Positions 1 through 6,773 of a stretch of 64,000 nucleotides of DNA are shown here, piece after piece. The DNA comes from Alicyclobacillus sp. SO9 (GTDB lineage: Bacteria; Bacillota; Bacilli; Alicyclobacillales; Alicyclobacillaceae). Under the pieces are notes generated by a model, which worked only from the letters and a program-made list of their open reading frames with translations, was not told the DNA's origin and did no database searches. The first letter of the stretch is position 1, and every line of letters begins with the position of its first letter. The translations under genes and the position numbers were made by a program. The stretch spans positions 1,178,001 through 1,242,000 of the forward strand of contig NZ_CP066339.1 in NCBI RefSeq assembly GCF_016406125.1. Reading direction: 5' to 3'.

Positions 1-272
1 GGGTGTTGCATTAGCATTCCTGCACACGGAAACCGTGAGAGGGCAGATAGAAGGAACGTACTGATCTGGGAAATAATTCGAAGGAATATTATGCGCGATT
101 GTAAAGTTATTGTATAGCATAATAACGGATATCGGTGAATTAATGTGCGCTAATTAACGAAATGTGTGTTATATTTCTGTTCAAGCCCTAGTTCCCCTGC
201 TAAAATGTGTGTTAATGTTTAACTTCAAAAAAATTAGATTCTGCAGATTTATCAAAAAGGAGTGTCTGCCCT
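1..272. other. Upstream region of glutamate dehydrogenase gene
   Basis: No coding region is evident. A TAAAAT box at 201-206 with TGTTCA at 178-183 (17 bp spacing) is a possible but weak promoter. A clear ribosome site, AAAAAGGAGTG, lies at about 255-263 just before the TTG start at 273. The sequence ATGTGTGTTA occurs twice (near 161 and 205). Confidence 0.35.
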
Positions 273-1547
273 TTGGCTGAGTCGAGTTCAACAGTGTTAC
301 AGGAGCGCGAAACGCTGAATCCTTATCTCATTGCCCAGCGTCAAATTCAGCTGGCAGCAGGAGTCTTGGGGCTGAACCAAGATGTAGTAGAGATTTTAAA
401 GCGGCCCCAGCGTGTGCTGTCTGTGTCCTTTCCGGTACGAATGGATGATGGTTCGGTCCAAGTGTTTGAGGGATACCGGTCACAGCACAATGATGCGGGA
501 GGGCCTGGCAAAGGCGGAATTCGATTTCATCCGGAAGTCCATGTGGATGAAGTCAAAGCGTTGTCCATGTGGATGACGATTAAGTGTCAGGTTGTAGGGT
601 TGCCCTTTGGCGGGGCAAAAGGTGGAGTTATCTGTGACCCGCGCACGCTCAGCACAGGCGAACTGGAACGAGTCAGTCGGGGATTTATTGAGGCCATTTC
701 CCAGATTATTGGCCCTGACAAGGATATCCCGGCTCCTGATGTCTACACCAATCCTAAAGTTATGGGCTGGATGATGGACACGCTCAGTCGAATGCAACAG
801 ACCTACTCTCCTGCAGCCATTACGGGAAAGCCTTTGTCCATCGGCGGTTCACAGGGCCGAAGCGAGGCGACCGCCAGAGGCTGTGTCATGACTGTAGTAG
901 AAGCTATGAAAGAAAAGGGAAAAGACATGAAGGGTGCTACAGCTGTCGTACAAGGCTTTGGGAACGCCGGTCGAACTGCTGCCAAGCTGCTGTCTGACCT
1001 TGGCTTTCACATTCTTGCAGTCAGTGACTCAAGGGGTGCTGTGTATTCGCCCGCCGGTCTCGATGTGGAGTATCTGAGTGTGTTGAAAGAGACGGGATCG
1101 GTCGTGGATGATGAAGCACTGTTACGTATTACTCAAGATGAATTGTTGGAACTGGAAGCAGATGTGTTGATACCGGCTGCTTTGGGCAATGTGATTACGG
1201 CCGAGAATGCAGACAAAATCCACGCATCCATCATTGCGGAGGCAGCGAATGGCCCGATTACACCAGACGCAGACCAGGTTTTGGCCGAAAAAGGAATTGT
1301 GGTCATTCCGGATGTGCTGGCCAATGCTGGCGGTGTAACAGTCTCCTACTTTGAGTGGGTTCAGAATGTTACGCGATTTTATTGGAAAAACGACCGGGTT
1401 CTTGACGAACTCCGGACCGTAATGGTAGACAGCTATCACGCCGTTAGCAACCTAGCGAAAAAATATGAAACTACGCTTCGTGTAGCGGCGTATATGATTG
1501 CGTTGCAGCGCGTCACCAATGCGATGACAGAAAGAGGGTGGGTGTAA
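273..1547 (+). CDS. gudB: Glu/Leu/Phe/Val family dehydrogenase, likely glutamate dehydrogenase
   Basis: Cytosolic NAD(P)-dependent amino-acid dehydrogenase that interconverts glutamate and 2-oxoglutarate plus ammonia. The 424 residues match the family length. The dimerisation/substrate domain has GGPGKGGIRFHP (76-87), K104 in the TIKCQ stretch, the catalytic-lysine motif PFGGAKGG (K116) and PAPD (D156). The nucleotide domain has GFGNAG at 228-233. The start is TTG at 273, 10 bases after a strong AAAAAGGAG site; no ATG lies nearby. It resembles B. subtilis GudB/RocG, and the sequence alone does not say which. The gene stands alone, and its stop codon lies inside a palindrome shared with the convergent gene. 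Confidence 0.93.
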   Translation: MAESSSTVLQERETLNPYLIAQRQIQLAAGVLGLNQDVVEILKRPQRVLSVSFPVRMDDGSVQVFEGYRSQHNDAGGPGKGGIRFHPEVHVDEVKALSMWMTIKCQVVGLPFGGAKGGVICDPRTLSTGELERVSRGFIEAISQIIGPDKDIPAPDVYTNPKVMGWMMDTLSRMQQTYSPAAITGKPLSIGGSQGRSEATARGCVMTVVEAMKEKGKDMKGATAVVQGFGNAGRTAAKLLSDLGFHILAVSDSRGAVYSPAGLDVEYLSVLKETGSVVDDEALLRITQDELLELEADVLIPAALGNVITAENADKIHASIIAEAANGPITPDADQVLAEKGIVVIPDVLANAGGVTVSYFEWVQNVTRFYWKNDRVLDELRTVMVDSYHAVSNLAKKYETTLRVAAYMIALQRVTNAMTERGWV

Positions 1548-1564
1548 CCTAATTAGGTTACACC
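1541..1564. terminator. Bidirectional palindrome holding both stop codons
   Basis: GGTGTAACCT (1541-1550) and AGGTTACACC (1555-1564) are perfect inverted arms around AATT. The TAA of the glutamate dehydrogenase gene (1545-1547) lies in one arm and the TAA of the convergent gene (TTA at 1558-1560) in the other. The hairpin can form in either transcript, but no long U tract follows, so the terminator role is inferred. Confidence 0.6.
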
Positions 1565-1893
1565 AATCCCATAATCATACCGGCAATCATTAAGACACCT
1601 GCCCAGACGTACGCTTGCACTTGTGTGCGTTTGGTCCGGGTGTCTTTTGTGTAGATGTGGAGAATAACCACAGCTGTGAGCATCAACAAAGGGTGAAATA
1701 GAAACCATCCGCCGGGGTGGTGAATGATATAGGTAATAAGCCCCAACAGTACCTGCAAGTCCAGCAGGCCGATAAACGCCATACGATTGCGCTTAGAATC
1801 CATTCCGGCTGTACCGCCTCGTAAGTGTTGGAAGACGATCCAGAGCATGAACACAATCAGAATTAACCCAATAATACTGTGGAGCGCAATCAT
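1558..1893 (-). CDS. Small four-helix membrane protein, function unknown
   Basis: A 111-residue protein made almost wholly of four predicted membrane helices (about 3-22, 39-57, 63-80, 92-110) joined by short charged loops such as DSKRNR and KDTRTKRT. Histidines occur in or near the membrane (H5, H23, H58, H59, H67, H79), which could suggest haem or metal binding, but that is speculation. Length and topology recall small Bacillota membrane proteins such as YisL or DUF420 relatives, but I see no diagnostic motif. It is convergent with the glutamate dehydrogenase gene and ends 10 bp from its stop. Confidence 0.7.
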   Translation of the reverse strand: MIALHSIIGLILIVFMLWIVFQHLRGGTAGMDSKRNRMAFIGLLDLQVLLGLITYIIHHPGGWFLFHPLLMLTAVVILHIYTKDTRTKRTQVQAYVWAGVLMIAGMIMGLV

Positions 1894-2050
1894 TTCATCA
1901 ACCTGCCTTCCTGTAATGCTGTTTCTCTAATGATAAAGGAAACAAGCCCAATATCAAAATCTATGATTTAACCCTCACAATTCAGGTACTAGACTACGAA
2001 GACTTTATATAAAATCAGTTCCCCTCTTCCTCAGACAAGTCAGCGAAAGG

Positions 2051-3049
2051 ATGTCCGACAATATGAATATATTTATCGATCTTGGCACCTCCCACTTTCG
2101 TGCAGGTACGAAAGAGAAGGGAGTGCTTGTGAATGAGCCTTCCGTCGTGGCGTATCGCGGCAGTCAAGTCATCGTTGGCACTGAGGCAAACCGTATGATT
2201 GGCCGTATTCCCAGAGGTATTCGTCTTGCTTATCCTGTTGAAGATGGAATTGTTAAGGACTTGGACGCTGCAGTGGACACCGTCAAATACATTATTGGGA
2301 AGTGCTCTCCCAGCAAATACTTAAACCGTTACAATATTGTCTTCTCATCACCTTGGAAACTGACTGATGTTGAAAAAGGGGCTTTAAAGGAAGCCGCTTC
2401 CGCAGGAACGTCAAGGCGGGTTGAGTTTGTTGACGCTTCTGTTGCTGCAGCCTTGGGCGCGGAGCTACCGATTGAGGATCCAACCGGGTGTATGATAGTT
2501 AACTTGGGTGGAGGAACGACAGAAGTATCCATCTTGTCCATGGGCGGTGTCGTACACAGTCGGCGCCAGAGTGTCGGCGGCAAAACCATTGACGATGAAA
2601 TTGTCGAATTGCTGAGAAAGGAATACCGATTTACAATCGGACAACCCTCTGCAGAACGTCTTAAACATTTGGCCAGCGCCGCACCAGGGGAACAAGCCTT
2701 CGAGGTATCCGGAAGAAACCTGATGACAAGACTCCCTGGAAAGCGCAAGGTGGATGAGAAGCTTCTGCAAAAGTCTCTGGAAAGCTACGTGGATACAATT
2801 CAGCAGTTGATTGTTGAAGCCCTTGAATCGTGCCCTCCAGAATTGATTGGAGACATTGTGGACAGAGGCATTATGTTGGTCGGCGGCGGTGCCCATTCTC
2901 AGTACATCCTGGAACGTATGCGTCAGCGCATTGAAATACCGGTCGTTTCGGCGGAATCCCCCGATTTATGTATCATCCGTGGACTCATGCGGTACGAGAC
3001 CGGTGAAACGAAGGGACGCTTTGGACGCCTGAAACAGAACGTGAGCTAA
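2051..3049 (+). CDS. Divergent MreB/Mbl-family actin-like protein
   Basis: A 332-residue actin-fold protein, the usual MreB length, expected to polymerise under the membrane and guide cell-wall synthesis. Phosphate-1 motif IFIDLGTSHFRAG (8-20), phosphate-2 motif NLGGGTTEVSI (151-161) and the adenosine motif MLVGGGAHS are clear. Two catalytic positions look changed: where MreB normally has EEP before the AAAIGA helix this protein has DAS (A129 at the usual Glu), and the phosphate-2 Asp is Asn (N151). It is not next to mreCD. It may be a specialised paralogue with weak or no ATPase. The family call is firm; the loss of activity is inference. Confidence 0.88.
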   Translation: MSDNMNIFIDLGTSHFRAGTKEKGVLVNEPSVVAYRGSQVIVGTEANRMIGRIPRGIRLAYPVEDGIVKDLDAAVDTVKYIIGKCSPSKYLNRYNIVFSSPWKLTDVEKGALKEAASAGTSRRVEFVDASVAAALGAELPIEDPTGCMIVNLGGGTTEVSILSMGGVVHSRRQSVGGKTIDDEIVELLRKEYRFTIGQPSAERLKHLASAAPGEQAFEVSGRNLMTRLPGKRKVDEKLLQKSLESYVDTIQQLIVEALESCPPELIGDIVDRGIMLVGGGAHSQYILERMRQRIEIPVVSAESPDLCIIRGLMRYETGETKGRFGRLKQNVS

Positions 3050-3057
3050 ATGGACAG

Positions 3058-3126
3058 CCAGTTCCCGCGAGGTGCATGAGGTGCATGAGGTGCATGAGGT
3101 GCATGAGGTGCAGTCGAGGGAACTGG
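3058..3126 (+). repeat. 9-bp tandem repeat held in a 13-bp stem
   Basis: Four perfect copies and a partial fifth of AGGTGCATG run from 3070 to about 3112. They are bracketed by inverted arms CCAGTTCCCGCGA (3058-3070) and TCGAGGGAACTGG (3114-3126), which pair over 13 bp with one mismatch. The structure begins just after the MreB-paralogue stop, so it would be a 3' UTR stem with a repeat-filled loop. No U tract follows. Confidence 0.75.
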
Positions 3127-3164
3127 TGTAGTGTACCAGCATTCGGTTGACTCGCATTGAGGGC

Positions 3165-3343
3165 ATAAGCCTCTCAGAAGAGCTTATGTGCTAGAGTCAG
3201 CGTGGAGGGGTACACTTAAGCACTTGAGAGGAGCTTATGGCGCTTGTCATGGCCGAAAATCGGCGGAAACAACCGTTTAAGCATCCCTGAAGAGCTTATA
3301 TCAGTCAATATGGCCAACTCTATGCGTATAAGCTCCTGACGGA
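3165..3343. repeat. Array of four 23-bp palindromes (array 1), last copy split by IS
   Basis: Imperfect hairpin units start at 3165, 3216, 3277 and 3328. Typical form is ATAAGC-CTCT..AGAG-CTTAT; all intact units are 23 bp. Starts are 51, 61 and 51 bp apart. The fourth unit is cut after 16 bp at 3343 by the insertion element and resumes with TCTCTAT at 4921-4927, so the uninterrupted unit would again be 23 bp. The same family forms a larger array at 39645-40104. Confidence 0.8.
3335..3343. repeat. Left target-site duplication of the IS element
   Basis: CCTGACGGA directly precedes the left inverted repeat and is repeated exactly at 4912-4920 after the right one. Nine bp is within the range of IS4-family elements, and the perfect match suggests a recent insertion. 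Confidence 0.9.
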
Positions 3344-3370
3344 TACTAGCATTGCATTAAATTTTTTGTG

Positions 3371-3397
3371 ACTTGTCAACGGGTACTGTTGACAAGT
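3371..3397 (+). terminator. Hairpin inside left end of the IS
   Basis: ACTTGTCAAC (3371-3380) pairs perfectly with GTTGACAAGT (3388-3397) around a 7-base loop. A hairpin between the left end and the transposase start is common in IS4-type elements and limits read-through from outside promoters. Confidence 0.55.
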
Positions 3398-3515
3398 TTC
3401 ATTGTTTCAATCATTGGAATCTTCACGAAACTGTAACCCCTGAAATATAAAAGTTTCCTTAGAATAGAAAGTACAGGTAGTCCTGTCCAAATCTAAACTA
3501 AGGAAACCAAAGAGT

Positions 3516-4763
3516 ATGGACAAGGATACTACAAAATCCACATTTATGAAATACCTTTCTCCCTTGGATACGGAGAAAATGTTGGACGAAATTCGAACTT
3601 TGGGTTTGGACAAGTACACGAAGAAGCTAGATGCTATCACGTTTACTCAACTGCTTGTATTTGGACAAATTCAACAAGTTACATCATTGACCAATCTCAG
3701 CGGCCTTTTAAATGAGGATCCAAAGCTGCAGGCGCAACTTGGTCTCGCATCCATCAGCACCTCACAACTGTCGCGCAAGTTACGGATGGAGACGAGATTT
3801 CTTGAGTCTGTCTTTCGGCGGTGTGTTGACCAAAACATTCAGGCTCTGGGATGGAAGAAGGCTACAAACCGGTTAGGACGAATGAATCTCGTAGACTCCT
3901 CCACGATTACTATGTGCCTGTCTCAGTATCCATGGGCGAGTTTCCAGCGAGACAAAGCCGGCGTCAAATTACACCTTCGTCTCGTCTTTATGAATGAACG
4001 AGTATACCCGGATAAAGCAACGCTTACACCAGCCAGGCCGGCAGACACAACACAAATGGATGAGCTCATTTCCTGTGATGAAAATGCCCTGTTTGTCTTT
4101 GACCGTGGCTACGTCGACTATCGAAAGTTTGACGTCTATTGCCAAAGTGGGACCAAATTCGTCACACGACTCCGACACAATGCCGGCACCATGGCAGTGT
4201 TAGAAGAAAGACCCGTTGCAGAGAATTCACCTGTGTTACGTGATGCGGTCATCCGGCTTGGTTCCGAATTCCGGAGCATGGCGCATCCGACCCGTCGGAT
4301 CGAGGCCTTAGACAAAGAGGGGCAACGTGTTATCTTCTTAACCAATGACCTGACTTTACCGGCTGAGGAGATTTGTGACCTGTACCGCAATCGCTGGCAG
4401 ATTGAACTGTTCTTCAAGTGGATTAAGCAACATCTCACAGTGAAGCAGCTTTATGGCAAGAGTGAGAATGCTGTCTATAACCAGTTGCGTATTGCGCTCA
4501 TCACCTTCTGCTTACTTGTACTCCTGCAAGCACGGGTGAAACACAGCGGGCGTCTGATCGCCGTCTATAAATCCCTGCAACGTCATTGGGCCGAGAAATT
4601 TGACACATTCGTCTTTTACGTGACTCGACCACCGACACGGCGTTCATGTGGGCGTAGGAGGATGAACCATGAGCAGACTTTTACTCAAACTTTACAACAA
4701 TATGTAAATGGAGACGTCGGGCACTTAGAAACCAGCGAGTACGACCCCATCTTCATAAGGTAA
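3516..4763 (+). CDS. IS4-family transposase
   Basis: A 415-residue DDE transposase that cuts and rejoins the ends of its own element. The catalytic triad is visible: D127 in LVDSSTI, D196 in VFDRGYVDY, and E297 in YRNRWQIELFFKWIKQHL, which is the Y-(2)-R-(3)-E-(6)-K signature of IS4 elements. A helix-rich DNA-binding region covers about residues 1-110. ATG at 3516 follows AAGGAAACC at a somewhat long spacing. The frame is intact with no frameshift, so one full-length product is expected. Confidence 0.95.
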   Translation: MDKDTTKSTFMKYLSPLDTEKMLDEIRTLGLDKYTKKLDAITFTQLLVFGQIQQVTSLTNLSGLLNEDPKLQAQLGLASISTSQLSRKLRMETRFLESVFRRCVDQNIQALGWKKATNRLGRMNLVDSSTITMCLSQYPWASFQRDKAGVKLHLRLVFMNERVYPDKATLTPARPADTTQMDELISCDENALFVFDRGYVDYRKFDVYCQSGTKFVTRLRHNAGTMAVLEERPVAENSPVLRDAVIRLGSEFRSMAHPTRRIEALDKEGQRVIFLTNDLTLPAEEICDLYRNRWQIELFFKWIKQHLTVKQLYGKSENAVYNQLRIALITFCLLVLLQARVKHSGRLIAVYKSLQRHWAEKFDTFVFYVTRPPTRRSCGRRRMNHEQTFTQTLQQYVNGDVGHLETSEYDPIFIR

Positions 4764-4911
4764 AATGTGGAACGGACTACCTGTCTATATCCCCTTTGAC
4801 ATTTTAGCTCATTCACCTCAATGCTCATTCACGAAATATTCTGACCCTATCTGAGAAACGGTGCTCGCGTAACACTTGACATTTTCGACTGAAGTTAATG
4901 CAACGCTAGTA

Positions 4912-4920
4912 CCTGACGGA
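4912..4920. repeat. Right target-site duplication of the IS element
   Basis: CCTGACGGA, an exact copy of 3335-3343. The bases that follow (TCTCTAT) complete the palindrome interrupted by the insertion. Confidence 0.9.
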
Positions 4921-5277
4921 TCTCTATTTTCGGGCTCGGTCATAATCGCTAATGGTGTTAAATACCTCCGATTGCCCCCCTTGAACTCGCCCGTTCCGGG
5001 TTCTCCTCATGATCCATTGGTGTAATCTCATTTTCGCGATTCGCGATGGCGATAGTCGCACTCAAACTCCACAGCAAATCTTTACGCGTCGTTTATATTT
5101 TTTTCATTCATCCTTTACATGGATTTGCTATATTTGCTTATGATAAGCGGTCTTTGCCCATGTTGGCAAAATGAAAGCAGACAATGTCAGCACGGCATGA
5201 TGACTCATGTACTCATCACGTTCGATGTGGAACGTCGATGTGTAGTGCAAACACGGCGGTTGACATTGGAATCGAGG
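4921..5277. other. Non-coding stretch between IS and phosphodiesterase gene
   Basis: It begins with the right part of the split palindrome. Around 5033-5065 GCGAT-type words recur (TCGCGATTCGCGATGG, then GCGATAGTCGC). An upstream start at 5119 for the next gene is possible, but those residues do not resemble the family. No other gene is supported. Confidence 0.5.
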
Positions 5278-6030
5278 ATGAATGGAGAGATGAGATTGAG
5301 TCGTATTCAATCCTTGCTACGAACACAGGAGGTCTGGGTCGGTCATCGTGGCGCTAATGCACAGATGCCGGAAAACACCATGCCGGCCTTTGAAAAAGCA
5401 GTCGAACTAGGCGCTCATATGATTGAATTGGATGTGCAAATGACTTCAGATGGAGAAGTCATCGTTCTTCATGACGCATTTCTCGACCGCACAACCAACG
5501 GCAGCGGCATGGTTGCAAATGCGACCTGGGCAGAAGTGTCAAGACTCGATGCAGGAATTCACTTCTACGATGGGGCAGCCTCAGGTATTCACGTTCCACG
5601 CTTGGCAGAAGTGTTAGATTGGTTGCCGGAGCACATCGCGCTAAACATCGAAGTGAAAGGTACGCCTGCAAACTTTACGGACTTAGGCAACGCTGTGATG
5701 AAAAGGGTTGAGCAAGCTGGGAAGAAACACCAGGTGCTCATTTCTTCCTTCAATCATCAAGCGCTGGCGCAAATTAGGGAACTTGACAATGATATTGCAC
5801 TGGGTGCTTTGTATGCCGGAAAGCTGTGGCCGCCTTTCTACACAGCCCGTACCCTTGCATTAAGCAGCTTGCACGAGACAATAGAATCGATTGACAGTCA
5901 ATGGGTCCATCGCGTTCACGAAGAAGGGTTAGAACTTGTTGTCTGGACTTTGCGGACAGCCGCAGAGATTGACTACTGCCGATCTATGGGTGTGAGAGTC
6001 TTTATTGTAGATGACCTGACACTGCTTTAG
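5278..6030 (+). CDS. Glycerophosphodiester phosphodiesterase family protein
   Basis: GDPD-type TIM-barrel phosphodiesterase that hydrolyses glycerophosphodiesters to glycerol-3-phosphate and an alcohol. Motifs seen: GHRGANAQMPENTMPAF (metal and catalytic His), ELDVQMTSDGEVIVLHD (metal Glu/Asp, second His), DRTTNGSG, LNIEVKG. It has no signal peptide, so it is probably cytosolic. The frame stays open back to 5119, but family similarity starts only at EVWVGHRG, so ATG 5278 or 5290 is more likely than 5119; neither has a strong ribosome site. A second GDPD gene lies at 8395-9210 on the other strand; the two share motifs but are clearly diverged. Confidence 0.88.
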   Translation: MNGEMRLSRIQSLLRTQEVWVGHRGANAQMPENTMPAFEKAVELGAHMIELDVQMTSDGEVIVLHDAFLDRTTNGSGMVANATWAEVSRLDAGIHFYDGAASGIHVPRLAEVLDWLPEHIALNIEVKGTPANFTDLGNAVMKRVEQAGKKHQVLISSFNHQALAQIRELDNDIALGALYAGKLWPPFYTARTLALSSLHETIESIDSQWVHRVHEEGLELVVWTLRTAAEIDYCRSMGVRVFIVDDLTLL

Positions 6031-6234
6031 ACACAAAGCAGTGTGTGTTGCGAATAGCGTGCTGGTCTGCACCCCCGAAAAATAACCCTGCGTTCATGAA
6101 AAAAGTCCCCCTAACATATAGCTGTCAGTAAGACAGGCTTGACAAGCAGCAGGATGGGACAAGGTATCTCAGATGTCTGCTTGTCGACATTGGATGAGAG
6201 CGGCTGCCATCAGACCGCTCTGGGGGGAAGAAAA

Positions 6235-6690
6235 TTGTGGGAGGAGTTTAAGGAATTTGCCCTTAAGGGCAGCGTTGTGGACATGGCGATTGGAATCATC
6301 ATTGGAGCAGCGTTCTCTAAAATCGTCAATTCCCTTGTCGATGACATCATCATGCCGCCGGTTGGACTCATTGTTGCCAAAATTAACTTTAACAACTTGT
6401 TTATTAGCCTGACCGGTCACCACTATAGGTCTTTGGCTGCTGCTAAGGCAGCCGGGGCTCCGACACTGAATTACGGTGAGTTCTTGACAAATGTTCTCAA
6501 CTTTCTCATCGTTGCTGCTATTCTGTTTTTTGTGGTGCGTGAATTGAACGTTTTGCGGCGAAACAGTCAAAAGACAAAGGTAGTAACAGCCTCGAAGTGT
6601 CCGTACTGCAAGGAGGTCATCCAAGTACAAGCGACTAGGTGCCCTCACTGTACGGCTGACCTGACTGCGCCCAAAATCAAACTAAAATAA
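6235..6690 (+). CDS. mscL: Large-conductance mechanosensitive channel with C-terminal zinc ribbon
   Basis: MscL opens under membrane tension to release solutes after osmotic downshock. The N-terminal helix EFKEFALKGSVVDMAIG and TM1 pore helix IGIIIGAAFSKIVNSLVDD are canonical, and TM2 is NVLNFLIVAAILFFVVREL. TTG at 6235 follows GGGGGGAAG and gives the family N-terminus (MWEEFKEF); the frame is open back to 6139, but that extension is unlike MscL. The C-terminus carries CPYC...CPHC, a two-CXXC zinc-ribbon-like module in place of the usual simple amphipathic helix. About 151 residues in all. Confidence 0.95.
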   Translation: MWEEFKEFALKGSVVDMAIGIIIGAAFSKIVNSLVDDIIMPPVGLIVAKINFNNLFISLTGHHYRSLAAAKAAGAPTLNYGEFLTNVLNFLIVAAILFFVVRELNVLRRNSQKTKVVTASKCPYCKEVIQVQATRCPHCTADLTAPKIKLK

Positions 6691-6773
6691 GATGTTCCCG
6701 AGCTAAAATAAGACGTCCTCTGATTGGAAAAAGTAAGTCTTAAGACCCATTTTCCAAGTCAGGAGCGCTGCCT

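Larger units (their letters stand above)
3344..4911 (+). mobile_element. Complete IS4-family insertion sequence, 1568 bp
   Basis: The left end TACTAGCATTGCATTAA (3344-3360) and the reverse complement of the right end, TACTAGCGTTGCATTAA (4895-4911), are inverted repeats differing at one base over 17 bp. A 9-bp direct duplication flanks the element. It holds one intact transposase gene (3516-4763). A perfect 10-bp hairpin near the left end probably blocks incoming transcription. Intact ends, gene and duplication suggest it is recent and possibly active. Confidence 0.93.

Noticed and set aside
3344-4911. Remnant or composite transposon
   Set aside because: Only one element with one gene and matching ends; no passenger genes or second copy in the window.
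5119-5277. Long N-terminus of the first GDPD protein as a signal peptide
   Set aside because: The start MDLLYLLMISGLCPCW is hydrophobic but is followed by about 40 residues unlike any mature GDPD; no ribosome site is seen.
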